Shown in pieces: positions 7,123 to 14,014 of a stretch of DNA of 14,147 bases. Position numbers and translations under genes: made by a program. The stretch is taken from the NCBI GenBank assembly GCA_016463045.1, contig JAEMSB010000050.1:1-14147 (forward strand), written 5' to 3'. Every line of letters begins with the position of its first letter. Position 1 is the first letter of the stretch. The DNA comes from Niveispirillum sp. GTDB lineage: Bacteria > Pseudomonadota > Alphaproteobacteria > Azospirillales > Azospirillaceae. Under the pieces are notes generated by a model that searched no databases, was not told where the DNA came from, and saw nothing but the letters and a program-made list of their open reading frames with translations.

Positions 7123-7881
7123 ATGGGTCGTGTGAGTGGGAAAGTGTGCCTGGTGACGGGTGCGTCGATGGGGCTGGGCCGGGCGGATGCGCTGGCCCTG
7201 GCGCGCGAAGGGGCGGCGGTGGTGATGGCCGATGTGGCCGAGGCCGCGGGCGAGCAGGCCGCCGCCGAAATCCGGGCCGAAACCGGGGCCGACGTCGTGT
7301 TCATGCGCCATGACGTGACCAGCGAGGAAAGCTGGGCTGGGGTCATGGCGGCGATCCAGACGCGGTTCGGGCGGCTGGATGTGCTGGTCAATAATGCCGG
7401 GACGGTGGTGATCGAAACGGTGGAGACCACGACGCTGGAACAGTTCCGCAAGGTGAATTCCGTCAGTTCGGAAGGCACCTTCCTGGGCTGCAAGCATGCT
7501 ATCGGTCTGATGAAGCAGGGCGGTGGCGGCAGCATCGTCAATATGTGCTCCGTCGCCACGCATCTGGGCTATCCGGTGTTCTTCGCCTATTCGGCGGCCA
7601 AGGGCGCGGTGCGGGGCATGAGCAAATCCATCGCCATCCATTGCCAGATGCAGGGCTATAATATCCGCGTCAACACCATCCATCCCGGTGCCATGGACAC
7701 GCCCATGGTCCGCGCCGCCAACACGGCCCTGTTCGGCAGCGAGGAGGAGGCGAAGAAGCACCTGCCCCCCATCGGCAGCCCCGAGGATGTGGCCGCCATG
7801 GTCCTCTATCTGGCCAGCGATGAAAGCCGGTTCGTGAATGGGGCGGAGCTGGTGATTGATAATGCGGTGGTGATTTCTTAA
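7123..7881 (+). CDS. Short-chain dehydrogenase/reductase (SDR), NAD-type
   Basis: Predicted 252-residue classical SDR oxidising or reducing an alcohol/ketone with a nicotinamide cofactor. Seen: nucleotide-binding TGASMGLG at 12-19, an acidic residue after the second strand (Asp37 in VVMADV) that points to NAD rather than NADP, NNAG at 90-93, and the catalytic set Asn112, Ser143, Tyr156 and Lys160 (YSAAK). The C-terminal region HPGAMDTPMV and the final NGAELVIDNAVV follow the family, although the usual DGG near the end reads DNA. The ATG at 7123 follows GGGAGG; the open frame begins 60 bases earlier within the ferredoxin stop but lacks support. It forms a two-gene unit with the ferredoxin. The substrate is unknown; the context suggests an alcohol made or exposed after the oxygenase step. 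Confidence 0.92.
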   Translation: MGRVSGKVCLVTGASMGLGRADALALAREGAAVVMADVAEAAGEQAAAEIRAETGADVVFMRHDVTSEESWAGVMAAIQTRFGRLDVLVNNAGTVVIETVETTTLEQFRKVNSVSSEGTFLGCKHAIGLMKQGGGGSIVNMCSVATHLGYPVFFAYSAAKGAVRGMSKSIAIHCQMQGYNIRVNTIHPGAMDTPMVRAANTALFGSEEEAKKHLPPIGSPEDVAAMVLYLASDESRFVNGAELVIDNAVVIS

Positions 7882-7909
7882 GGATCCGTCCCGCGAGAAT
7901 GGCATAGAT

Positions 7910-8000
7910 GTAGGTCAGGTCGAGGCGCGAGCCTCGCCCTGACAGATAAGCCTTTCAATCCATTCCTGTCAGGGCGCGCCACAAGCGCGACCTGACCTAC
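7910..8000. repeat. Long imperfect inverted repeat between convergent genes
   Basis: Two arms (7910-7945 and 7966-8000) pair around a 20-base loop. The outer 13 bases GTAGGTCAGGTCG (7910-7922) match exactly the complement of 7988-8000, and the inner CGCCCTGACAG (7935-7945) matches 7966-7976. The left arm also folds on itself (GAGGC-GCGA-GCCTC, 7922-7935). It sits between the converging SDR (ends 7881) and Rieske ferredoxin genes and could act as a bidirectional terminator or be a REP-like mobile palindrome. Its right end supplies the TAG stop of the Rieske ferredoxin gene. Confidence 0.85.
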
Positions 8001-8308
8001 TCCGCTATTGTTACCAGAACCCGGCCATCGGCCACTCGCACGGGGAACAGGGTCAGGGGGCGGTAACCGGCACCGCCCAGGCAGCGACCGCCATCGGTCA
8101 GGTCGAAGCGTGCGCCATGCAGGGGGCAGGACAGGATGCCGTTGCGCAGCCTGCCATCCTCCAGCGTGCTGGCGGCGTGCGTACACATGTTGCGCACGGC
8201 GCGTATATCCGGCCCGCTGCGGCAGAGCAGGATATCCTCTCCGCCGGCATCAACGCGCAGCTTGGCGCCATCGACCAGGTCGGTGATGGCGCAGACGTCA
8301 TGTTCCAT
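7997..8308 (-). CDS. Small Rieske-type [2Fe-2S] ferredoxin
   Basis: Predicted 103-residue Rieske ferredoxin of the kind that feeds electrons to aromatic-ring and related oxygenases; NirD-like proteins look similar. Seen: the cluster motifs MCTHAAS (Cys42, His44) and CPLHGARFDL (Cys61, His64), separated by 16 residues, followed by the usual short beta-rich tail ending VADGRVLVTIAE. The ATG at 8308 is chosen because AGGGGG lies upstream and the length is normal; a longer frame to 8464 would overlap the acyl-CoA dehydrogenase gene by about 140 bases with no Rieske-like sequence. It follows the acyl-CoA dehydrogenase stop by 13 bases, so the two are co-transcribed. Its stop codon lies within a long inverted repeat. 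The likely partner is the Rieske oxygenase encoded on the opposite strand at 10543. Confidence 0.92.
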   Translation of the reverse strand: MEHDVCAITDLVDGAKLRVDAGGEDILLCRSGPDIRAVRNMCTHAASTLEDGRLRNGILSCPLHGARFDLTDGGRCLGGAGYRPLTLFPVRVADGRVLVTIAE

Positions 8309-8321
8309 GCCGGTCGCCCCC

Positions 8322-9485
8322 TTATGACCGCCGCTGATCAAACCGGCGACCCACCATGGCGGACGCGATGTTGATCTTCTGGATATCAACAGCACCACCG
8401 GCAATGCCCCAGCCCCAGCTGTCGCGCAGGCGGCGTTCCATGCCATATTCGTGGGAATAGCCATAGCCGCCCATCAACTGCACCGCCGAGCCTGTCACCT
8501 CTCGGCTTATTTCGTTGGCGAAACATTTCGCGACAGAGCTTTCCAGCAGGGACGGCATGCCGTCCTGGGCGTTGCTGGCGGCGCGGTGGATCAGCAGGCG
8601 GGCGGCCTCCACCTTCATCTTCATTTCCGCCAGCTTGATCTGCACCGCCTGAAACTCCACGATGGCGCGGCCGAACTGTTTACGTTCCTGCACATAGTCG
8701 GTGACTTCTTCCAGCGCGCCCGACGCCTGGGCCAGCGACATGGTGGCATTGCCGCAGCGTTCCAGATCGAACGCTTCCATCATCTTTTTGAAGCCGCCGG
8801 CGCCGACGATCACATTTTCGCGCGGGATTTCGACATCATCGAAATAGATGTCGGAGCTGGGGATGCCGCGAAAGCCCATCAGCTGTTCATTGGCACCGAA
8901 ACTCAGGCCCTTCATGCCCTTTTCGACAAAGACGGCGCCGATACCCTTGGCCCCTGCCTCTTCCGACATGCGGACATAGACGACATAGCCATCGGCATGG
9001 CCGCCGCCAGAACACCAGCGCTTGGTGCCGTTCAGGTACAGCTTGCCGTCGCGTTCGGTGACCTTGCTGGTCAGATCGGTCAGGGCCGATCCGGCCTCCG
9101 GCTCCGACATGGCGATGGCCACGATCATGTCGCCACGACAGACGGCGGGCACCACCCGGTCGCGCAGTTCCTTGGTGCCGAAATGTTCGATGGCGCGGAC
9201 AGGGCCGACGCAGCTTTCAAACACCGGGAAGGCCACAGCCGACGAGATCTTGGCCAGTTCCTCCAGGACGATCAGCGCCTCCAGATTGCCCAGCCCCATG
9301 CCGCCATAGGCGGTGGGTATATTTATACCGAGAAATCCCATATCCGCATATTTGGCGATCCACTCCCTGGGACACGCCTCCCCCGTCAGGTCCAGATGTT
9401 TGGCCAGCGGGCGCAGCTGCTCCTGGGCGAAACGGCGCGCGGCCTGTTGCAGCTCCCGCTGCTCCTCGGTCAGTCGGAAATCCAT
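8322..9485 (-). CDS. Acyl-CoA dehydrogenase family flavoprotein
   Basis: Predicted 387-residue FAD-dependent acyl-CoA dehydrogenase, introducing a C2-C3 double bond into an acyl-CoA and passing electrons to electron transfer flavoprotein. Seen: N-terminal helical domain from MDFRLTEEQRELQQAARRF, the signature IAMSEPEAGSALTDL (124-138) with Ala where Asp is common, the middle beta domain KLYLNGTKRWCSGGGHAD, and the C-terminal QERKQFGRAIVEFQAVQ (266-282) and QLMGGYGYSHEYGMERRLRD (336-355). The common catalytic Glu near the C terminus (in YEGT-type motifs) is replaced by GIAGGAVDIQ, so Gly363 or so stands there; a Glu at 242 in AFDLERCGNA occupies the isovaleryl-CoA dehydrogenase position instead. 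ATG at 9485 has GGAGGA upstream. It leads a unit with the Rieske ferredoxin. A branched or ring-bearing acyl-CoA substrate is plausible. Confidence 0.93.
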   Translation of the reverse strand: MDFRLTEEQRELQQAARRFAQEQLRPLAKHLDLTGEACPREWIAKYADMGFLGINIPTAYGGMGLGNLEALIVLEELAKISSAVAFPVFESCVGPVRAIEHFGTKELRDRVVPAVCRGDMIVAIAMSEPEAGSALTDLTSKVTERDGKLYLNGTKRWCSGGGHADGYVVYVRMSEEAGAKGIGAVFVEKGMKGLSFGANEQLMGFRGIPSSDIYFDDVEIPRENVIVGAGGFKKMMEAFDLERCGNATMSLAQASGALEEVTDYVQERKQFGRAIVEFQAVQIKLAEMKMKVEAARLLIHRAASNAQDGMPSLLESSVAKCFANEISREVTGSAVQLMGGYGYSHEYGMERRLRDSWGWGIAGGAVDIQKINIASAMVGRRFDQRRS

Positions 9486-9598
9486 GGACCTCTGTCCTCC
9501 CCATCCTGCCGGGCCGCCTTGTTCTTATGGTCGAAGGGCGCCGGCCTGCTGATTTCGTGGGCCTGCCGCGCGGTGTTGCGCGCTGGCCTCTCCTCATA

Positions 9599-9652
9599 TC
9601 TATACGCAGAGACAGTTTTTTGTATACAGAAAAACGCCGATGCTGATATAAA
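9599..9652. promoter_or_regulatory. Divergent promoter pair around a TGTATACA palindrome
   Basis: The 279-base gap 9486-9764 between the divergent acyl-CoA dehydrogenase and SDR genes contains one AT-rich island. At its centre a palindrome spans 9616-9633 (TTTTTTGTATACAGAAAA, one mismatch) around TGTATACA at 9621-9628. On the plus strand TATAAA (9647-9652) is a candidate -10; on the minus strand TATAGA (9604-9599) lies 16 bases from TATACA. Both promoters would overlap the same site, each with a leader of over 100 bases. TGTATAC palindromes are typical of GntR/FCD-type repressors, so such a regulator is inferred. The flanks of the island show nothing else. Confidence 0.4.
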
Positions 9653-9764
9653 GCCCGCAGAGCATGAAAATCAGCACATGCGCAGGCTTGCGCGTTCCCG
9701 CGTTCCGACGGAGCATGGGGGCAGAGGCGACAAAGCCCGCGACGCATAGGGGAGGAAGAGCGCG

Positions 9765-10526
9765 ATGGATCTGGGTCTGAAGGGCAAGAAGGCCGTTGTC
9801 ACGGGTGCGACCAAGGGCATTGGGCGCAGGATCGTTGAGACGCTGGCCGATGAGGGCGTGGATATCGCTATCTGTTCGCGCACCGCCGAAGAGGTGGAGG
9901 AGACGCTGGCCGTGCTTCGCGCCAAAGGCATCAATGCCGTCGGCGAGGCGGTGAATGTGCGGGATGGCGAGGCTTATAAGGCCTGGATATCCCGCGCGGG
10001 TGAACAGCTGGGCGGCATCGACATCCTGATCCCCAACGTGTCCGGCGGGGCCGGCATGGACAGCGAAAAGAACTGGCAGCGAAATTTCGAGGTGGATGTG
10101 ATGGGGTCGGTGCGGGCGGTGGAAACCGCCGTGCCCTTCCTGAAAAAATCCGGCGAAGGGTCGGTGGTGTTCATCGTGTCCACCAACGCCATCGAAACCT
10201 TCGCGGCCCCCATGGCGTATAATGCGCTGAAGGCCAGCCTGATCACCTATTCCAAGCAATTGGGCCAGTTCCATGGCAAGCGGCGCATCCGTTTCAACGC
10301 CCTGTCGCCCGGCACGATCTTTGTCGAAGGCGGCGCCTGGGACATGATCAAGACGTCGCAGCCCGATTTCTACAACGCCACCATCGCCGCCCACCCGTTC
10401 GGCCGCATGGGCAGCGCCGAGGAAGTGGCCAAGGCCGTTGCCTTCCTGGCCAGCCCGGCGGCCAGCTGGATCAACGGCACCCACCTGATCGTCGATGGTG
10501 GATATACAAAGGGCGTCCATTTCTGA
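9765..10526 (+). CDS. Short-chain dehydrogenase/reductase (SDR)
   Basis: Predicted 253-residue SDR, different from the one at 7123. Seen: cofactor motif TGATKGIG at 13-20, Arg39 after the second strand (ICSRT), which favours NADP(H), PNVSGG at 90-95 where classical members have NNAG, and the catalytic Ser139, Tyr152 and Lys156 (AYNALK). The C terminus ends NGTHLIVDGGYTKGVHF. The NVSGG variant of the NAG motif is known from a subgroup of SDRs annotated as ketoreductase-like enzymes of unproven substrate. ATG at 9765 follows a strong GGGGAGGAAG. It is the first gene of the largest unit and lies 16 bases before the Rieske oxygenase gene, so it probably acts on the oxygenase substrate or product. 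Confidence 0.92.
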   Translation: MDLGLKGKKAVVTGATKGIGRRIVETLADEGVDIAICSRTAEEVEETLAVLRAKGINAVGEAVNVRDGEAYKAWISRAGEQLGGIDILIPNVSGGAGMDSEKNWQRNFEVDVMGSVRAVETAVPFLKKSGEGSVVFIVSTNAIETFAAPMAYNALKASLITYSKQLGQFHGKRRIRFNALSPGTIFVEGGAWDMIKTSQPDFYNATIAAHPFGRMGSAEEVAKAVAFLASPAASWINGTHLIVDGGYTKGVHF

Positions 10527-10542
10527 TCCGGGAGTGCGCGTC

Positions 10543-11838
10543 ATGCCGATCAAACGGGTCAAGCCGGGTGATTTCACCCGCACCCCCATCGAAAAGGCTC
10601 CGGACCCGCAGCTGGGCCATGCCATCATCGCCAAGGAGCGCTACACCAGCCCCGATTTCATGAAACTGGAATGGGAGCGGATGTGGAAACGCAGCTGGCT
10701 GATGGGCTGCCGCGAGGATGATATTCCGGAACCGGGCGATTATGTCTGTACCGAGATCGGGCGCGAGGCGATCCTGATCGTGCGTCAGGCCGATATGTCC
10801 ATCCGCGCCTTCTATAATGTCTGTCAGCATCGCGGTAACCGGTTGGTCCCGCCGGGCATCGGTAAGCTGAAGAGTTTCAAATGCGCCTATCATCACTGGG
10901 AATATGGCCTGGACGGTGACTTTGTCCGCATTCCGGACAAGGAGACCTTCCCCCAGGGCACGCCGTGCCAGGGATTGCCAGAGGTGCCGTGCGATACCTG
11001 GGGCAGCTTCGTCTGGTATAATCTGAACAAGGATGCCGAGCCGCTGCGGGAATTCCTGGGCGTCATTCCCGAACATCTGGACCCGTATCATTTCGACCGT
11101 ATGGCGATGACGCGGGATTGGACCATTGAATGGGACTGCAACTGGAAAGCATCCGTTGATGCGTTCAACGAGAGCTACCATGTGCAGGGCATCCATCCGC
11201 AGCTGCTCTATTACCTGGATGATCTGGATATCCAGATCGACTGTTACGACCGGCACAGCCGCTATCTGGTGCCGTTCGCCACCACCAGCCCGCGCGTGAA
11301 GGAAACGTCGGATATCCCGCCGCTGATCCGCCTGATCATGAAGCAGGCGGGCATGGACCCCGCCGATTTCGACGGCAAGACGCGGGAAGTGCGGCTGGCG
11401 GTGCAGAAATGGAAGCGGGAGAATGGGGCGTCACAGGGTTACGATTATTCGGACCTGAATGATGATCAGCTGACCGATGATTATCATTACCTGATCTTCC
11501 CCAACATCACGCTGAACGTGCATGCCGACGACCTGATGCTGTTCCGGCAGCGGCCGCACCCGACCGACCCCAACAAGATGTATTACGACCTGCAGAATTT
11601 CCGCCTGTTGAAACAGGGGGAGGAGAAGCCGGAACGGCCCGAACACCGCTTCTACCGCCATGGGGAAAAGTCGTTGGGCCAGGTGCTGGACCAGGATGCG
11701 TACAATCTGCCCGGCGTTCAGCTGGGCATGCAGTCGGAAGGCTTCCCCGGATTGTGGCTGGGCGACCAGGAACTGCGCATCCGGCACTTCCACAAGGTCA
11801 TTGATGATTATGTTTATGGGGTGGGGGAAGCGCCTTAA
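10543..11838 (+). CDS. Rieske non-heme iron oxygenase, alpha subunit
   Basis: Predicted 431-residue catalytic subunit of a Rieske oxygenase that hydroxylates or demethylates an organic substrate using O2 and electrons from a ferredoxin. Seen: an N-terminal Rieske domain with Cys94-x-His96 (NVCQHRGNR) and Cys114-x2-His117 (CAYHHWEYGLDGD), and a catalytic domain with the mononuclear iron motif FNESYHVQGIH (His213, His218). The residue three before the first His, which relays electrons between subunits and is usually Asp, is Glu210 here. No beta-subunit gene follows, so it is probably an alpha-only trimer. The ATG at 10543 is chosen over 10495 (inside the SDR gene) because GGGAG precedes it. Electrons could come from either ferredoxin in the window; the reductase is elsewhere. 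The substrate is not readable. Confidence 0.94.
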   Translation: MPIKRVKPGDFTRTPIEKAPDPQLGHAIIAKERYTSPDFMKLEWERMWKRSWLMGCREDDIPEPGDYVCTEIGREAILIVRQADMSIRAFYNVCQHRGNRLVPPGIGKLKSFKCAYHHWEYGLDGDFVRIPDKETFPQGTPCQGLPEVPCDTWGSFVWYNLNKDAEPLREFLGVIPEHLDPYHFDRMAMTRDWTIEWDCNWKASVDAFNESYHVQGIHPQLLYYLDDLDIQIDCYDRHSRYLVPFATTSPRVKETSDIPPLIRLIMKQAGMDPADFDGKTREVRLAVQKWKRENGASQGYDYSDLNDDQLTDDYHYLIFPNITLNVHADDLMLFRQRPHPTDPNKMYYDLQNFRLLKQGEEKPERPEHRFYRHGEKSLGQVLDQDAYNLPGVQLGMQSEGFPGLWLGDQELRIRHFHKVIDDYVYGVGEAP

Positions 11839-11850
11839 ACGCCCCAACTT

Positions 11851-11971
11851 CGTCATCCCGGCGAAGGCCGGGACCCAGGGGCCAAAAGCCCCACCTATCA
11901 GCAGCGTCGCTGGACGCAGCGTTAAGCTTCTTTCCTGTGGCCCCTGGGTCCCGGCTTTCGCCGGGATGACG
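11851..11971. repeat. Extragenic palindromic element with 33-base arms
   Basis: The left arm (11851-11883, beginning CGTCATCCCGGCGAAGGCCG) and the right arm (11939-11971, complementary) match with a single mismatch around a 55-base loop; each arm also contains its own GGC/GCC-type hairpin (CCGGCGAAGGCCGG). The loop has a small GCGTC-GCTG-GACGC hairpin (11904-11917). It lies between the Rieske oxygenase and E1 alpha genes on one transcription unit. Repeats of this sequence type occur in many copies in alphaproteobacterial genomes, from general knowledge. It could fold in the mRNA and adjust expression of the downstream genes. Confidence 0.9.
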
Positions 11972-12017
11972 GGAAGATCGGGTTAGTCAAAGATGCCTTT
12001 CTCCAAGGAACCAACCC

Positions 12018-12986
12018 ATGCAGCTCAACCGTGACGCCCTGCTTCAGGCCTATCGGCGCATGCGCACCATCCGCGAGTTCGAGGAGCGGCTTCATATCGA
12101 GAACCGCACCGGGGAGATTGCGGGCTTCACCCATCTCTATGCCGGTCAGGAGGCCGTGGCGGTGGGGGTGTGCGAGCATCTGACGGACAAGGACTGGATC
12201 GCGTCCACTCATCGCGGCCATGGCCATTGCATCGCCAAGGGATGCGATGTCGGCGGCATGATGAAGGAGATTTATGGGCGCGCCGACGGCCTGTGCAAGG
12301 GCAAGGGCGGGTCCATGCATATTGCCGATCTGGACAAGGGCATGCTGGGCGCCAATGCCATTGTCGGTGGCGGCCCGCCTATCGCCGTGGGCGCCGCCAT
12401 CGCGGCTAAGCTGGCCGGTGAAGGCCATGTCGCGGTGAGCTTCACCGGTGATGGCGGCTCCAACCAGGGCACCGTGCTGGAGGCGCTGAACATGGCCGCC
12501 GTGTTGAAGGTGCCGAAGATTTTCGTGTTCGAGAATAATGGCTATTCCGAACATACCGGTGCCGCCTACGCCCTGGCGGGCCAAGACCTTGGCCGGCGGG
12601 TCGAAGGGTTCGGCATCCCCGTCTTCCGCGCCGACGGGTTTGATTTCTTCTCCGTCTATGAGGCGATGCGCCAGGCGCTGGAAGTGTCGCGCACGGGCGG
12701 CGGGCCGGCGGCGGTCTATGCCACCTGCACCCGCTATTTCGGGCATTTCGAGGGCGATCCCCAGAATTACCGCGCCAAGGGCGAGGTGGAGAAGTTCCGG
12801 GAAGAGAGCGACTGCCTGAAGGGCTTCCGCGCGCGGGTGACCGACGCCGGCCTGATCGATGCGGCCACGCTGGACGCCATCGACGCAGAGGTCCTGGCCG
12901 AGATCGATGCCGCGACCATCGCCGCGAAGTCAGCCGCCCCGCCCACGGCAGCCGATGTGCTGACCGACGTCTATATCAGCTATTGA
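12018..12986 (+). CDS. acoA: TPP-dependent dehydrogenase E1 alpha subunit, acetoin-dehydrogenase type
   Basis: Predicted 322-residue alpha subunit of an alpha2beta2 thiamine-diphosphate E1 component. Such E1s cleave a 2-oxo acid or acetoin and hand the acyl group to the lipoyl domain of E2. Seen: FTHLYAGQEAVAVG (37-50), STHRGHGHCIAKG (63-75) and GKGGSMHI (95-102), all typical of this family, and the TPP/Mg2+ motif that opens with GDGGSNQG (144-151) and closes with FENN (171-174). The length matches AcoA and PDH-type alpha subunits. ATG at 12018 has AAGGA eight bases upstream. The beta subunit starts 14 bases downstream. It differs from a classic acetoin operon in having a Rieske oxygenase upstream and no AcoR or AcoX in view, so the substrate may not be acetoin. 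Confidence 0.92.
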   Translation: MQLNRDALLQAYRRMRTIREFEERLHIENRTGEIAGFTHLYAGQEAVAVGVCEHLTDKDWIASTHRGHGHCIAKGCDVGGMMKEIYGRADGLCKGKGGSMHIADLDKGMLGANAIVGGGPPIAVGAAIAAKLAGEGHVAVSFTGDGGSNQGTVLEALNMAAVLKVPKIFVFENNGYSEHTGAAYALAGQDLGRRVEGFGIPVFRADGFDFFSVYEAMRQALEVSRTGGGPAAVYATCTRYFGHFEGDPQNYRAKGEVEKFREESDCLKGFRARVTDAGLIDAATLDAIDAEVLAEIDAATIAAKSAAPPTAADVLTDVYISY

Positions 12987-13000
12987 GCGGGAGAGGTTCG

Positions 13001-14014
13001 ATGCCCGTCATCACCCTGCGCGAGGCCCTGAACGAGGCCCTGCATCTTGAAATGGCCCGCGACCCCCGCGTCATCGTCCTGGGCGAGGATGTGTCCGGCG
13101 GGGCCGGCGGCACATCGGGTCAGCGCGACGCCGCCGGCGGGATTTTCGGCGTGACCAAGGGCCTGATCCACAAATTTGGCGATGGCCGCGTGATCGACAC
13201 GCCAATTTCCGAAAGCTGCATTATCGGCGCTGCCAATGGTGCGGCACTGGCGGGCCTGCGGCCCGTGGCGGAACTGATGTTTGCCGATTTTGTCGGCGTG
13301 GCCATGGACCAGATTTTTAATCAGGCCGCCAAGTTCCGCTACATGTTCGGGGGCAAGGCGCGCACGCCGCTGGTCATCCGCATGTCGTTCGGCGCCGGCA
13401 TGAACTGTGCCGCCCAGCATTCGCAGACGATATATCCCTTCATGACGGCGGTGCCAGGGTTGAAGGTAGTGGTGCCGTCCAATCCCTATGACGCCAAGGG
13501 CCTGCTGCTGACCGCCATCCGCGATGATGATCCGGTGGTGTTCTTCGAACATAAGGCGCTGTACAGCCGCAAGGGTGAGGTCCCGGACGGCGATTACATG
13601 ATCCCGTTCGGCGAAGCGGCCCTGGTGCGGGAGGGCGAGCATGCCACCATCGTGGCCCTTGGCCGCATGGTGCCCTTTGCCGAAAAGGCGCTGGAAAAGC
13701 TGAATGCCGAGGGTATTACCTGCGACCTGATCGACCCGCGTACCACCAGCCCGCTGGACGAGGAAACGATCCTGGAAAGCGTGTCGAACACGGGTCGGCT
13801 GGTGGTGGTGGATGAAAGCCCGCCGCGCTGTTCGGTGGCGTCCGACATTGCTGCCATCGTGGCGCAGAAGGGCTTCCGCGACCTGAAGGCGCCGATCCAG
13901 ATCGTCACCGCCCCCCACACGCCCGTTCCGTTCGCCCGCGAGCTGGAACGCGCCTATGTCCCCGGCCCCGCGCAGATCGAGGCCGCTGTTCGCAAGGTGC
14001 TGGCCGATGGCTGA
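13001..14014 (+). CDS. acoB: TPP-dependent dehydrogenase E1 beta subunit, acetoin-dehydrogenase type
   Basis: Predicted 337-residue beta subunit, the transketolase-like partner that completes the E1 active site. Seen: MPVITLREALNEAL at the start, VIVLGEDVSGGAGGTSG (24-40), IDTPISESCIIGAANGAA (65-82) with Glu71 that activates the TPP aminopyrimidine, the family-typical KFRYMFGGKA (111-120), the conserved AAQHSQ with His140, and the C-terminal LIDPRTTSPLD typical of the transketolase C domain. The order and length match AcoB very closely. The ATG at 13001 is preceded by GGGAGAGG; an in-frame TTG at 12983 overlaps the E1 alpha stop and is unlikely. Its stop overlaps the E2 start (ATGGCTGA), so the three subunits are translationally coupled. 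Confidence 0.94.
   Translation: MPVITLREALNEALHLEMARDPRVIVLGEDVSGGAGGTSGQRDAAGGIFGVTKGLIHKFGDGRVIDTPISESCIIGAANGAALAGLRPVAELMFADFVGVAMDQIFNQAAKFRYMFGGKARTPLVIRMSFGAGMNCAAQHSQTIYPFMTAVPGLKVVVPSNPYDAKGLLLTAIRDDDPVVFFEHKALYSRKGEVPDGDYMIPFGEAALVREGEHATIVALGRMVPFAEKALEKLNAEGITCDLIDPRTTSPLDEETILESVSNTGRLVVVDESPPRCSVASDIAAIVAQKGFRDLKAPIQIVTAPHTPVPFARELERAYVPGPAQIEAAVRKVLADG

Noticed and set aside
6898..7905. 335-residue open frame on the minus strand opposite the ferredoxin and first SDR genes
   Set aside because: It spans two real genes on the other strand, and its His/Arg/Pro-rich translation is typical of a shadow frame.
8451..9749. 432-residue open frame on the plus strand opposite the acyl-CoA dehydrogenase gene
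   Set aside because: It is a shadow of a well-supported gene with a good ribosome binding site; the translation is low in complexity and has no family motif.
9600..10634. 344-residue open frame on the minus strand opposite the second SDR gene
   Set aside because: It is antisense to a clear SDR with intact motifs, is His/Gly/Asp-rich as shadow frames of high-GC genes are, and shows no recognisable domain.
11851..11971. CRISPR repeat or insertion sequence remnant
   Set aside because: There are only two inverted arms, no regularly spaced direct repeats, no transposase fragment and no target duplication, so it is better called an extragenic palindrome.
12983..13000. TTG start extending E1 beta by six residues
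   Set aside because: The ATG at 13001 has a good GGGAGAGG upstream and gives the usual MPVITLREAL start; the TTG overlaps the preceding stop without a proper binding site.
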